Assembly: GCA_964017185.1 (NCBI GenBank)
Contig: OZ024880.1
Span: 42,684,329 to 42,748,328, forward strand
From: Rugalucina vietnamica
Taxonomy: Eukaryota; Mollusca; Bivalvia; Lucinida; Lucinidae
DNA length: 64,000 bases
Direction of reading: 5' to 3'
Below, one piece after another: positions 18,701 through 25,760 of the stretch; the stretch's first letter is position 1, and each line of letters begins with the position of its first letter. The notes beneath the pieces are model-generated. The model made no database searches and had not been told where the DNA came from. It saw only the letters and a list, made by a program, of their open reading frames with translations. Made by a program: the position numbers and the translations under genes.

Positions 18701-21176
18701 TATTTGCATTGCCAGTTATACGGTCGACATGAGTTTTCCAGGAGAGATTACTAGAGATATCAACCCCGAGATATCTAGCACTTGTGACTGACTCCAAGAC
18801 CTGTCCATGCAATACATAGTTAGTCTTATTGACTGGTCCTTTAGAGCCAGTCACATGTACCACCTGGCATTTGGAGGGGTTGAACTCCATATCCCACCTG
18901 GACTCCCATGCCGACAGAATGTCTAAGTCGTTTTGGAGTGCTGAGCTGTCGTCCTCACTTTCCATGGTGAGGTACAGGGCAGTATCGTCAGCAAATAGTC
19001 GCACCTGGGAGCGAACCTCATCAGGCAGATCCTTTATATAGACGAGGAAGAGGATCGGCCCCAGCACCGAGCCCTGGGGAACACCAGATGTGACTGGCAC
19101 TGATTCCGACTCCTCCCCATCAATCACTACCTGCTGAGATCTATTCCCAAGGAAAGCTCGGATCCAGCCCAGCACATGTCCTCGTATACCATATTGATGT
19201 AGCTTCCAAAGTAGTTTGCTGTGATTAACTTTGTCAAATGCCTTAGAAAAATCAAGTAAGATTATGTCTGTCTGTTTTCCCAGACTTGCACTCCTTGCAA
19301 GGTCCTCTATGAGCATGGCTAGTTGAGTCTCACAGGACCTCCGCTCTCGAAAGCCATGTTGGAGGTCATACATGAGACCCTGCCTGTCCAGGTGCTTGGC
19401 TATGTTTGAGGCTATTATATGTTCGAGTACCTTGCAGAGAATGCATGTAAGGGAAATGGGTCTGTAATTTGATGCCAGAGACTTATCACCTTTCTTAAAC
19501 ACAGGCATGACATTGGCCTTCATCCAATCTGCTGGGAGCTTCCCTGTTACTAAAGATCTATCATAGATAACTTTGAGGATGGGGGCAATTTCTTCCCGAA
19601 GCTCTCTCAGCAGAAGGGGTTTCAACCCATCCGGTCCAGCTGCCTTGCCTGGTTTAAGATTTTTAAGTAACTTAAGTAGTCCGTTTTCTGAGATGTCAAT
19701 CTCTGGCATACATGTTGTCGCGTCCGGTTGTGTGTCAGTGTCTGTATCAAGAGGCAGGCCACCTGCTGTTTTCAGATCCTGCACTCGCATTTTAGCCAAG
19801 CGTTTCAGAGACAGAGGTTCTTTAGGGGTAAAAACTGAGTTGAACTGATTATTAAAAAGGTTTGCTTTGGTTTTAGTATCTGTATGGAGTATATTTTCGT
19901 GTTTGAGAGGTGGCGTGCCCTGTTGGTCCCGGCGTGAGTTTTTTAGGAATGAGAACAGCTTTTTGCTGTCACATTTATCTTCTTCATTTGTAATACCCAA
20001 GAGATTATTGAGATAAGCCTGGTATGAAGCTTTGATTTTTTTCTTAATTTGCTGTCTCAGTGTCTGGAACTGTGTCTTAATGTCATGTCTGCCTGTTTTT
20101 TTGAAGTTGGTGTAAAGGCTATCTCTTTTGCGCATCAACCGTTTTATCTCTTGGGTTATCCAGGGCAATGATGATTTGCCCCGGATAAGTTTTGTGGGGA
20201 TACATTCTTGTGATAATTTGTCCAGGGTAGTGGTAAAGTCCGTCCAGAGTTCTTCAGCTGTTTTTCCGAAGTGGGTTGACATGAAAGTTTGTTGGTATAC
20301 TTTCATTTTTGATTTGAGTTTGGGCCAATCAGCCTTACGGAAGATCATGGCCCTCCGGGGTTTTTGTTTTTGCAGGGTGGGCTTAAGGAGTGCCTCAGCA
20401 GAGATGAGATCATGATCACCAAGGCCGGGGGAGCATTTGACCTCAGTGATCAGGGTTGGGTTGGTTGTGAGAAATAGGTCAAGGATGTTACCAAAACGTG
20501 TTGGCTCAGTGACAACTTGAGTGAAGTTGTAGTCATTAAGGGTATCCAGAAACAGGTCATAGATAGGATTGGTGGAGCAGCCTGGTTTGAATTCAGGTAT
20601 GCTCTCTGGCCAAATCAGCTTGGGCAGGTTGAAGTCACCCAAGACCCAGACATTGTCACTGTGGCCCCTAACCTGGTTGATAGAGTTTTGAAGCTCTTGT
20701 AGACTTTCAAGATCGTCATAGGGAGCCGATTTTGATATGAAAATGAAATCTGTGTTGTTTATAGTTTCTGCAAGGAGCAGGGGTTGCAGTGCCTCATCTG
20801 AAGCCCACAAGCATTCCAAAAATGCTGAATCTGTGTCAAACACATGAATTATTATTGAATTATTACGTGTAGAGCTAGGAAACACATATTTTCCTGATAA
20901 TGTAAATAATGTGAAAGGAGGTGCTGGCTGATCTGGGTCGTACACTATGACTTCACCATCTCCTAGCAAACTGCCCTTGCTAAATTTTGAAGACCTTGCA
21001 AATAAATTCTTTTCAGCAACCAGTTTCTTGTGAAGAAAGTTGGCATATTGACTATCAGGAGTGTGAACGGTCGACCTTGTTTTACGACTATTAGTTGCAC
21101 ATGACACGGTAAACGAGAAAAATAAAACAAAAAGTGTAAGACGAGACTGAAGAAGTTTTCTCACAGCGTCCACCAT
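3438..21176 (-). CDS. secreted PNGase F-like protein with PA domain, 12-exon gene interrupted by a LINE
   Basis: The gene reads right to left. Joined exons give a protein of roughly 720 residues: a signal peptide (about residues 1-26), an N-terminal region, a protease-associated (PA) domain over exons 4-5 (QASGAVGVIIMADK), then a PNGase F/PHM-type C-terminal half. That half contains LTSYKEVLLDMSLGCPG, CAHWDHTV, MELGRWITPF, GHGSDENGCGEFC and GRDGWCDG. Bacterial PNGase F removes N-glycans from glycoproteins; glycoamidase activity here is family inference, and I cannot map catalytic residues. All eleven intron phases agree, so exons 2-12 look functional. Exon 1 is split by a 2.65-kb LINE between 20,717 and 18,067, so this haplotype probably cannot make the normal protein unless the LINE is removed or bypassed. 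Could also be a PHM/PNGase-fold protein without amidase activity. Confidence 0.75.
3838..5146 (+). mobile_element. Helentron/pearl-like non-autonomous element with a 180-bp array
   Basis: Bounded by ATACCCCCCGC at the left and GCGGGGGGTAT at the right. Contains six ~180-bp tandem units (3,850-4,895), then a unique segment, a GGACGGACG microsatellite (5,069-5,092) and a CCCCCC..GGGGGG hairpin at the right end. A central tandem array, a microsatellite and a 3' hairpin are typical of bivalve pearl/HINE elements; the family assignment is inference. No ORF. Confidence 0.7.
3850..4895 (+). repeat. six tandem ~180-bp units
   Basis: Each unit carries TTCTTCATGCAAATGTCCAA, GATATCAAATTGTTCCAT and GTTGATCGGCCCGTGAAAGC. 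Unit landmarks lie at 3,891, 4,073, 4,253, 4,433, 4,611 and 4,791, giving periods of 178-182 bp. Outer units are the most diverged. Confidence 0.95.
5150..5356. mobile_element. palindromic MITE (ACATAGATTGTGGGTAC family), copy 1
   Basis: Central foldback: CAAAACATGGATTGTGGGTA and its reverse complement surround GTTAGAACCGCC. The right arm ends in the family's GGGGGTATACATTTC and GGACATGTTTTC segments. The left end is truncated against the Helentron-like element. Confidence 0.8.
5384..5596 (+). mobile_element. GAGCCGC MITE, diverged copy
   Basis: Diverged member: GAGTTTCATGAGAAAACTGG at the left, GCATATGCGAAAATAAAGAC, a decayed central stem, TTCAAGCTTCTAGCC, and GGCATCGAGGCTC at the right. 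Lies in intron 11 of the PNGase-like gene. Confidence 0.75.
5981..6260. mobile_element. palindromic MITE (ACATAGATTGTGGGTAC family), copy 2
   Basis: Near-perfect foldback around GAACCGCCTCGTCGAGGCGG, with outer arms CTTATTTTTGCTCC and GAGCAAAAATAAG. The right end is GGGCATGTTTTCGTAATG. The left arm is the alternative version with ACCCC..ACTGGGGT blocks. About 280 bp, no ORF; in intron 11. Confidence 0.88.
6413..6552 (+). mobile_element. GAGCCGC MITE, right half
   Basis: Contains the family's ACAGATAGTAC, AAATCTGAAATTTCAAGCTT and CTAGCC segments and ends GGTTTTCTCTTGATGGGGCT. It stops about 18 bp short of exon 11. Confidence 0.65.
6570..6693 (-). CDS. PNGase-like gene, exon 11
   Basis: 124 nt, donor GTCAGT, acceptor CTTTTAG. 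Encodes AEIYAVITGHGSDENGCGEF followed by CVTSHHFAVN and NITFSEA. The GHG..NGC.EFC..HHF.VN pattern is, from memory, the most diagnostic PNGase F-type block in the gene. Enters phase 0, leaves phase 1. Confidence 0.88.
7124..7841. mobile_element. foldback element carrying one satellite-like unit
   Basis: Left end CTCACTGAGTTCCACAGCCA and right end TGGCTATGGAACTCACTGAG form an inverted terminal repeat, about 700 bp apart. The right end is a perfect palindrome (7,791-7,841) because the terminus is repeated in opposite orientation. Inside, GTGTATGGCAATATCAATGT followed by TGACATCCAAGGCTCA resembles a single unit of the satellite at 1-2,717. The downstream sequence matches the satellite's right flank. 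Confidence 0.78.
8401..8516 (-). CDS. PNGase-like gene, exon 10
   Basis: 116 nt, acceptor TTTGTAG, donor GTATGA. Encodes GGLYPAEALVLYQPGAVFDK followed by YYNSHFKPYKFTMP. Phase 1 in, phase 0 out, matching its neighbours. Confidence 0.85.
8528..9002. mobile_element. MITE with ~34-bp terminal inverted repeats
   Basis: Left terminus ACATATCGTTGGCTCGTTGA continues as CAAAACCTCGTAACTGCA. The right terminus is its reverse complement with two mismatches. The AAACCTCGTAACT motif recurs inside (near 8,687 and 8,730). About 475 bp, no ORF, in intron 9. Confidence 0.85.
9325..9558 (-). mobile_element. GAGCCGC MITE, full-length copy
   Basis: Starts GAGCCGCCTCGTGGGACAAC and ends with the matching inverted repeat GAGGCAGCTC. 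The central stem GCTGATCAGCTTCGCGGTTA folds with CCGCGAAGCTGATC. Flanked by AT-rich TTAT and ATAT. In intron 9. Confidence 0.88.
10175..10320 (-). CDS. PNGase-like gene, exon 9
   Basis: 146 nt, acceptor TTTACAG, donor GTAGGC. Encodes RIGRWLSDVSPLLPLLTSRT and then FTMKTAPWAMPWVPSLDLHF. The RW.(S/T)DV.PLLPLL pattern continues directly from ITPFRR of exon 8, as expected for the PNGase F-like fold. Phases agree. Confidence 0.87.
10420..10745 (+). repeat. degenerate ~30-38-bp minisatellite
   Basis: Ten or so diverged units around CCAATAAATGCCATTTTG separated by T-rich stretches, in the intron between exons 8 and 9. It ends about 20 bp from exon 8. Confidence 0.75.
10764..10932 (-). CDS. PNGase-like gene, exon 8
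   Basis: 169 nt, acceptor TTATTTCAG, donor GTGAAT. Encodes ELTSYKEVLLDMSLGCPGNR, DVDCAHWDHTVNLYVCCD and MELGRWITPFRR. Five cysteines suggest disulfides in an extracellular domain. The open frame continues upstream into the intron, but that part translates a MITE and is not exon. Confidence 0.88.
10953..11144 (+). mobile_element. GAGCCGC MITE fused to a palindromic-MITE fragment
   Basis: Left end GAGCCATACCATGATACAAC, then TTTGCCTATGGAAAAACAAA, a near-perfect central hairpin (10,999-11,038) and TTCAAGCTTCTAGCC. At GTTTGTGTCAG it switches to ATTGTGGGTACTTGTTAG of the other palindromic family (11,143-11,220), so the right terminus is lost. Confidence 0.8.
11143..11220. mobile_element. palindromic MITE fragment
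   Basis: ATTGTGGGTACTTGTTAGAG starts the family's central palindrome. The second arm is degenerate (TTCAAATGTGTACCC). Confidence 0.6.
11230..11460 (+). mobile_element. TTTAAGCCTGGCGTCC repeat, copy 1
   Basis: Shares ATAAGCCTGGTGTCCTTTTT, a GTGACGCC..GGCGTCAC hairpin, AAATGAAAGTGGACT and ATTGATAATGATGGGA with copies at 46,166 and 53,799. A palindromic-MITE arm follows (11,480-11,566). In intron 7. Confidence 0.8.
11480..11566 (+). mobile_element. palindromic MITE, right-arm fragment
   Basis: CAAAATTTTCAATCTTTTAA, AAATCTCTGTATCTTGTATG and GGACAAGTTTTCTTAACG match the terminal arm of the copies at 6,260 and 48,618. Confidence 0.6.
11575..11702 (-). CDS. PNGase-like gene, exon 7
   Basis: 128 nt, acceptor GTTCCAG, donor GTATTG. 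Encodes FNYKARLTDRLRPDALTVNI and then GVSVNVTLPELS. A link segment between the PA region and the PNGase-like half; phases agree with exons 6 and 8. Confidence 0.83.
12052..13133 (+). mobile_element. AGCTCACCTGAG modular element, copy 1
   Basis: Left end AGCTCACCTGAGCC, a GTCCGTCATCCGTCCGTCC stretch, then two ~430-bp modules (12,170-12,590 and 12,600-13,060). Each module begins ACCGC..GGCCAATCAAAGCCAAAT and contains CATGACCAAGATGGCC and ACCCTGTGATGACCTTGA. The right end is CTCAGGTGAGC followed by a small AGGACCATTGGTCCT hairpin. In intron 6; no ORF. Confidence 0.85.
13413..13550 (-). CDS. PNGase-like gene, exon 6
   Basis: 138 nt, acceptor CTGCAG, donor GTAGGT. Encodes PGEKSVYYQNTPSENFFMAI, then DTAGNLAEVGWFLYPNTSF and LVWQAQW. 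Phase-consistent with both neighbours. Confidence 0.85.
13915..14066 (-). CDS. PNGase-like gene, exon 5 (PA domain)
   Basis: 152 nt, acceptor ATTACACAG, donor GTAAGT. Encodes IRQMQASGAVGVIIMADKNQ followed by SADLHIPVSMVTYHDE. This is the classic end of a protease-associated domain (hydrophobic strand, then I-P-V-x-M-V). Confidence 0.87.
14153..14376. mobile_element. palindromic MITE (ACATAGATTGTGGGTAC family), copy 3
   Basis: Arms CTTATTTTTGCTCAAAACAT and GTTTTGGAGCAAAAATAAG flank an asymmetric centre. The left end ACACGCCCATGTGATAC is recognisable; the right end stops after ACCCCAGTTTTGCTAC. In intron 4. Confidence 0.82.
14384..15840. other. intron 4 sequence without recognised features
   Basis: No coding match, tandem repeat or terminal repeat was identified. 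ORFs of up to 130 codons occur on both strands around 15,214-15,606 but overlap each other and show no motif or splice context. Confidence 0.5.
15880..16160. repeat. inverted pair of SINE-like heads
   Basis: CTGGCCCCGAGGTTGTAAAA at the left and ATAACCTCGGGGCCTGG at the right are inverted copies; each is joined to AGCTGAGC-rich segments (16,060-16,098). On the minus strand the right copy reads as a tRNA-like head (GCCCTAGTGGTAAGAGC). In intron 4. Confidence 0.65.
16260..16447 (-). CDS. PNGase-like gene, exon 4 (PA domain start)
   Basis: 188 nt, acceptor GCAACAG, donor GTAAAA. Encodes GLQYPVVLKSLDARYDWLPS, then FGNKTLPLVFAWDGCEKTGD and GSVALVSYHGNCSVFDK. The last block is a PA-domain beta strand plus cysteine, completed by exon 5. 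Confidence 0.86.
16613..16878. mobile_element. MITE with CCAGGGCCCAGTTGTTCAAA termini
   Basis: The inverted terminal repeat pairs with TTTGAACATCTGGACCTTGG. A perfect internal hairpin AATGTGAGAATCCTTTGCA lies near 16,726-16,771. About 266 bp, in intron 3. Confidence 0.82.
16935..17074 (-). CDS. PNGase-like gene, exon 3
   Basis: 140 nt, acceptor TTTACAG, donor GTAATC. Encodes SPGALPDRFFFAVEPLCQLG, NYIPAVLRQWQCVDHLCGLD and QVHIKSQ. Three cysteines; phases fit exons 2 and 4. Confidence 0.85.
17738..17812 (-). CDS. PNGase-like gene, exon 2
   Basis: 75 nt, acceptor TTCTTAG, donor GTGACT. Encodes HQLSSELGKPGQFSSCGQVY followed by YEPG. It joins in phase to the exon-1 remainder at 18,015-18,067 and to exon 3. 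Confidence 0.82.
18015..18067 (-). CDS. PNGase-like gene, 3' part of exon 1 (beyond the LINE)
   Basis: Directly after the LINE's TAGATAGA tail, the minus strand encodes KFGALWMKNRLETIWERK and ends at a GTAATT donor in phase 2, exactly what exon 2 needs. No convincing acceptor precedes it (no pyrimidine tract), so it looks like the displaced remainder of exon 1 rather than a separate exon. Confidence 0.72.
18064..20718 (-). mobile_element. LINE 1: CR1/L2-like non-LTR element, 5'-truncated, open ORF
   Basis: In sense with the host gene. Contains the C-terminal part of an AP-type endonuclease (VWVLGDFNLP near 20,640), a linker, and a complete reverse transcriptase with KAAGPDG, LLDFSKAFDKVNH, SGVPQGSVLGP and FADD (18,983-18,994). 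The C-terminal LEYASAVWDPH region is followed by a short 3' UTR and a (TAGA)n tail at 18,064-18,084. The N-terminal half of the endonuclease is absent. The ORF is unbroken for about 845 codons, which suggests a recent insertion. CR1/L2-like is inferred from motif style and tail. Confidence 0.9.
18177..21176 (-). CDS. chimeric 999-codon ORF: host signal-peptide exon fused to LINE RT
   Basis: Residues 1 to about 152 are host: a basic N-terminus then a hydrophobic LTLFVLFFSFTVSC signal peptide, followed by GDGEVIVYDPDQPAPPF and FIFISKSAPYDD. From about residue 153 the frame is LINE 1: endonuclease remnant (GDFN near 180-183), RT fingers KAAGPDG near 509, catalytic SKAFD near 642, SGVPQG near 696 and FADD at 728-731, with the stop at 18,177-18,179. 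The start is the host ATG in AAAAATGG context. If translated, the product would carry an RT into the secretory pathway. I read it as an insertion by-product rather than a selected fusion. Confidence 0.85.
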   Translation of the reverse strand: MVDAVRKLLQSRLTLFVLFFSFTVSCATNSRKTRSTVHTPDSQYANFLHKKLVAEKNLFARSSKFSKGSLLGDGEVIVYDPDQPAPPFTLFTLSGKYVFPSSTRNNSIIIHVFDTDSAFLECLWASDEALQPLLLAETINNTDFIFISKSAPYDDLESLQELQNSINQVRGHSDNVWVLGDFNLPKLIWPESIPEFKPGCSTNPIYDLFLDTLNDYNFTQVVTEPTRFGNILDLFLTTNPTLITEVKCSPGLGDHDLISAEALLKPTLQKQKPRRAMIFRKADWPKLKSKMKVYQQTFMSTHFGKTAEELWTDFTTTLDKLSQECIPTKLIRGKSSLPWITQEIKRLMRKRDSLYTNFKKTGRHDIKTQFQTLRQQIKKKIKASYQAYLNNLLGITNEEDKCDSKKLFSFLKNSRRDQQGTPPLKHENILHTDTKTKANLFNNQFNSVFTPKEPLSLKRLAKMRVQDLKTAGGLPLDTDTDTQPDATTCMPEIDISENGLLKLLKNLKPGKAAGPDGLKPLLLRELREEIAPILKVIYDRSLVTGKLPADWMKANVMPVFKKGDKSLASNYRPISLTCILCKVLEHIIASNIAKHLDRQGLMYDLQHGFRERRSCETQLAMLIEDLARSASLGKQTDIILLDFSKAFDKVNHSKLLWKLHQYGIRGHVLGWIRAFLGNRSQQVVIDGEESESVPVTSGVPQGSVLGPILFLVYIKDLPDEVRSQVRLFADDTALYLTMESEDDSSALQNDLDILSAWESRWDMEFNPSKCQVVHVTGSKGPVNKTNYVLHGQVLESVTSARYLGVDISSNLSWKTHVDRITGNANRTLGFIRRNIKTKMSKVRERAYNSLVRPQLEYASAVWDPHNKKYISQIEHIQRRAARWTVGNFDRHASVTRLVQDLGWRSLDQRRADARLCLFFKVIHGLVAVPLPDYVQYSNRISRYCHSMTFRQVYTSRDYYKYSFFPLAIVQWNSLPESVASLQNLEAFKAAVCKLQHSRP
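20718..21176 (-). CDS. PNGase-like gene, 5' part of exon 1 with signal peptide
   Basis: Starts at ATG 21,174-21,176. Hydrophobic core LTLFVLFFSFTVSC with probable cleavage after SCA, then a Ser/Lys/Arg-rich stretch and a beta-rich segment (VIVYDPDQPAPPFTLFTL). Host sequence ends near 20,718, where LINE-type endonuclease sequence begins. There is no splice donor at the junction. Confidence 0.85.
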
Positions 21177-21185
21177 TTTTGAAAT

Positions 21186-21206
21186 GTCACATGACAGTCA
21201 CGTGAT
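21186..21206. promoter_or_regulatory. two palindromic E-boxes just upstream of the PNGase-like ATG
   Basis: GTCACATGAC (21,186-21,195) and GTCACGTGAT (21,197-21,206) lie 10-30 bp upstream of the start codon. The second differs from the CLEAR/TFEB consensus GTCACGTGAC at one base. CLEAR sites mark lysosomal and secretory-degradation genes in animals; function here is inference. Confidence 0.45.
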
Positions 21207-21234
21207 AACTGGTGTGCCTAAAGATAAATGATAA

Positions 21235-22631
21235 ATGCCGGACCCTGCATCCGGTAGATGTCCAAACTCCGCAACAGTGCTTGTGCATACTTCCTGTGGT
21301 GAGCTGTGCATAATTAATGTTTACATGCCCTGCAGAGGCTCTCGGGATTCTGAGGACAATTATAAGGATGTTCTTATGCAGGTCAGGGAGATCATGAATA
21401 CATATGCATCAAGTGCGCGGTTCATCCTGGTTGGCGATATGAATGCCTCCCTCGTTAGAGAAGTGCCTACAGTCAGGGACACAGTGTTTAGGAAATTCTG
21501 TGAGTCACATTGCCTTTCCATAGGAGAGAATATCCTAAAAAGAACACTTTCCAGCATTTTAGTGGCAACTCCAGTTCACAAATAGACTGCATACTGTGCT
21601 CTGGGTGTGATACAGATAACCTGGTACAAGATGTGGAGATCTATACCTGGGATCCGATGAATACCTCGACGCATGTTCCAGTGATATGTAACCTCCCTGT
21701 TATTACTAAGAAGATAGGGGATGATCATCATAGCGTTAGTAGAAAGAAAATTCGGTGGGAAAAACTGGATCAAGTTGGGTATAGAAAACAAATTGAAAGA
21801 GAAATTGGGAGTATTTCATTGAATACAGCATCACCTTATGATTTGGATGTTATTTTACAGTCTTTCTGTGATATTCTTGTGGCTGCCGTTGAGAAAAATG
21901 CACCTTGTACTAGAAGTGGAAAGAAGAAACGATATTGGTCAGAAGAATTGAAAAATGCTTCAGTTTCTAGTAAGAAGTTGTTCTCTCAGTGGAAAAAAGC
22001 GGGAAGACCTGGTCCGCAGCATCCTCTTTCCATGCAATGCAGGGTTGCTAAGAAGCAGCTAAGAACCATTCAGAGACAGCAACAAGCTACATACAGAACC
22101 ACAACCTATCAGGATATAATGGAAGCCGACTCCTCGGATAAGAAGCGGTTCTTCTCCCTAGTCAACAGACAAAGAAAAGAAGGACGACAAGCCTTAAGCC
22201 AACTCTACGTTGATGACAGGCACCTCACAACTGAGGAGGCAATTCGAGAAGGATGGGCCTCTTATTTTGAGAAGCTAGCTACCCCAGCAGACAATCATAC
22301 ATATGATGATAACTTCAAACAGCAAGTTGACCTTGATTTTAACCTTATCTGTGACATTTGTTCCAAACTGCAAGACGGCTTACCGGAGATTTCCTGTGAG
22401 ACTGTTAGTGGTATTATCAAAACGTTGAAAAACAACAAAGCATATGATGGTACAGGTATATCAGCTGAGCACTTAAAGTATGGTGGAAGGTCTGTGAGTT
22501 TCTTCATTGCTGAGGTACTGAACAGTGTGTTCCGGTATGGAAAAGTACCACCGGTATGGAAAAGTACCAGAGATGTTCAAGATGGGGTATATAACACCTA
22601 TTTACAAGAAGCAAGGGAAACCTTTATATGA
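21235..22631 (+). pseudogene. LINE 2 endonuclease and linker, frameshifted
   Basis: Two overlapping frames (21,235-21,585 and 21,510-22,631) together encode an endonuclease C-terminal part and the linker up to the RT start (KNNKAYDGTGISAEHLKYGG). The first frame is lost near 21,540. The second is lost at a 19-bp tandem duplication (22,532-22,569). Confidence 0.85.
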
Positions 22632-24115
22632 CCCAAATTCGTACAGGAGAATAACCATAACTAGTCTCATAGGAAAGGTTCTGGATAAAATATCTACTAG
22701 ACACCGCATTTGCAGAACTTGAGGCTCTACAGAACCCACTACAAAAGGGCTTTACCAAGGGTACATCGGCTACTGTTGCGGCACTTCTGTTCACAGAGGC
22801 CATCGCTGAAGCCAAGGATACAAACACTCCGCTGTATACTGCCTGTATTGATGCTACTAAGGCTTTCGATGTAGTATGGCACAAGTCACTATTGCGAAAG
22901 TTGTACACTTCAGGAATAACAGGAACCTGTTGGAATATTCTTCAGGACAGTTATCATGCTATGTCTTCAGTAGTCAACTGGTGTGGCAGACCCTCAAAGT
23001 CCTTTGTTGAAGAACAGGGAGTCAGACAAGGGGGAATTATTTCACCAACTTGTTACAAGATTCATATTAATCCTCTCCTGGATCTGATGCAGAATAGCAA
23101 GATTGGTCTTTCCATAGGATATGTGTATTGTGGTGTTCCAACAGTCGCGGATCACCTTCTGTTTTTATCACGTTCAATTATTGACCTTCAAGCAATGTTG
23201 TCTACACAGGGATACTTTGCTGGACTGGAAAGATATCTCATAAGTGATTCTAAAACTAAGGTTTTTATTGTTAATAGCCCGGTGGACACAGTCACTTGGA
23301 ACCAAAGTCAGATTTTTTCTATCAATGGTAATCCCATTGAGGTGGTAAATGAATGTACACACCTGGGGATAAAAAGGGACTCAATATCTAGGTCAGGTCA
23401 CTCAACAACTGTAGATGATAGAATTGCGTCCGCGAGGGGTTGTGCATACTCCCTAATGGGGGCTGGTTTGCATGGTGAAAACGGGGGTAATCCTAGGGTT
23501 TCATTGTCTCTCTGGTCGGCATATGTTTTACCTCGTCTTATTTATGGTCTTGACGTGCTGAAGCTGTCAAAATCTGAAATTCAAAAACTTAACCAATTTC
23601 ACAAAAAATTCCTTAAACAAATCATGCATCTTCAGGAGAGAACGGCTGACTCGGCAGTGTATCTGTTGTCTGGTCAATTGCCTCTGGTGGCGGATCTACA
23701 CAAGCGAGTCTTGGGTACGTTGGGTAGTGTGTTACGCAGCAGCTCATTTGAGAGAGGGATTGCAGAAAGGCAAATTTTGATTAAAGACCATAAATCCAAA
23801 AGCTGGTTTGTCTATGTCAACTCAATTTTGTCTCAATACAGCCTACCAAGTACCTTAGACCTTTTGAATAGTGAATTGACTAAGGCTTCATGGAAACAGA
23901 CAATTGATGAGCATATCAATACATACTGGGTTAATAAGATAAAAATTGAGGCGAGTGATAAATCATCACTCAGGTTTTTGAATACTGAAAATTACGAAAT
24001 TGGTGAGGTACATTGTGTTTGGAAAAATGCAGGTTTCAATCCTATGGCAATTAAGAAAGCTGGCATTAAGGCAAGGCTCATGACAGACACATATGTTCTT
24101 CAATCTGTTCGTGCT
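22571..24115 (+). pseudogene. LINE 2 reverse transcriptase, inactive
   Basis: Continues GYITPIYKKQGK in a third frame, then from about 22,690 in the frame of 22,892-24,115. RT palm motifs are present except that the active-site ADD is ADH. The reading frame is cut at 24,115 by the inserted DNA element and resumes with the same codon phase at 25,764. Confidence 0.85.
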
Positions 24116-25760
24116 GACGTTGCGTCAGAAGTTGCCGTCATACGGAAAAGTCAACATAACGAATTATGAATGTACGTGTAACATGCTTATTTGTGGAGGC
24201 ATTCTGCTCAAATTTCAACAAAATACTCATTTTGAAATGCGCAATCCGATAACTGTTGAATTTATATTTTGCTGCGTCGCATTTTAGCGTGGTACCGATT
24301 TTCGCGGCGATTTTGTCTAAAAACCGCACTGTAAACTTGTAACAACGGTCTGCACTACCGTGCATTCAAATAAACATGGGTCGGTAATTATTCCGTTGAA
24401 TTTAACGCGAAAGCATTCTGTGTGTTTACAAATGGTTTCTGGATGTGGCGTACATTTGCATTCTTAAATGCGTTGACTAGAACGACCTAAGATAAAGCGT
24501 TTAACGTATGTCATAATCTGTAAACTTTGCGTTTTTAAGAACTTTTAACAGTGATATTCTCTTTCCATGGCAATCAATTTAGTTTATGTTGCGCATCGCA
24601 TCATTTAAATTTATAGTTATAAAAAACAAATACACCTGGAGTTGACTTATATTATTTTTTTGGTTCTGAACTTTATATTTTTCGAAATATGAGCGATTAT
24701 TTCAAAACGGAAAATATGTCACAGTTTTCTAAAACGGCAAATCACATTTGCATACAAGAAATATAATCGTAGCTTGCATATTTTGACGTGTTTGCACACC
24801 ATTACTACACAATTCATTCGTATGCATTGGTAACATGGTTGGCGCATTTTATTAAACTTTCAAGCCAACTGACGTTAGGAAAATTACATATTGCCAGTAG
24901 ATTTTACGTTAGATGGATATGTCACAATATTAGAAAGTGACGGTTTTTCTTAATATTTTGATCCTCACACGGATTTTAAATGCAGAATTGCAAAGCTTCT
25001 TTAGTTGCTATTATTTATCCTCATACATTGATCAAGTGCTAACATAATGACTAACATTTTATCAAATTTTCATTTGATTATTTGTACATGTTACAAAGTA
25101 GAGATACAATGAAAAGCCGTATGCTCATTTGTAACATTTTTCGAAAATCGGCAAATTTTGTGAAGTATTTAAACTAGCTATGGTATTTGCAAACACAAGA
25201 CGTAGCTATATGTATGCATATCAAACAAATACATTGATGACAATAACCATCATATTCAAAAGTCATAGTGTATAAAATTTTGTCCCAAAACTGCAACTAT
25301 TGAATTGTTTGCGAATTTTTAAATGTGCGTTTACAGTTTGTAACACAGACGAAAAATGACGTACTTTTAACGTTGCGTTATATTTGCGTTAAATACTGAC
25401 ATCGAACATGCTTTCGTGAAGAGCACTTGTTAGCCCGAACAAAGAATCAACCCAAAATACTAAACACCTGCCCATAGGACAGTGTGGTTAGCATAATTGA
25501 GCTTCCTAACACGACTGGAGCTGCTTATTGTGGAAGTGAAAGCTTTTGCTGTCGCTACATAAATCACTCTACTTTCTTTTTCGTCCATCGCTGTTACCGA
25601 GCGCTTCATGTACATTGCGTACTATAGCATTTGGTGAGTCACTTAAAGAAATTATGTACTCTTCGGAACGAAACCTTAATATTCACGTTCATTTATGAAA
25701 CGCCGTGATTTGCGTCGATTTTGACGTTACAAACATGAAGACAATTCCTGATGCAACGTC
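24116..25760. mobile_element. 1,645-bp non-autonomous DNA transposon inside LINE 2
   Basis: Terminal inverted repeats start GACGTTGCGTCAGAAGTTGC at the left and GACGTTGCATCAGGAATTGT (minus strand) at the right. It is flanked by GCT on both sides (24,113-24,115 and 25,761-25,763), a 3-bp target duplication. Removing element and duplicate restores the LINE codon series VRA-KFNQY. No transposase ORF. AT-rich, with scattered ACGTTxCG motifs. Confidence 0.88.

Noticed and set aside
18829..20702. Plus-strand ORFs opposite the LINE RT
   Set aside because: Antisense shadows of the 999-codon frame.
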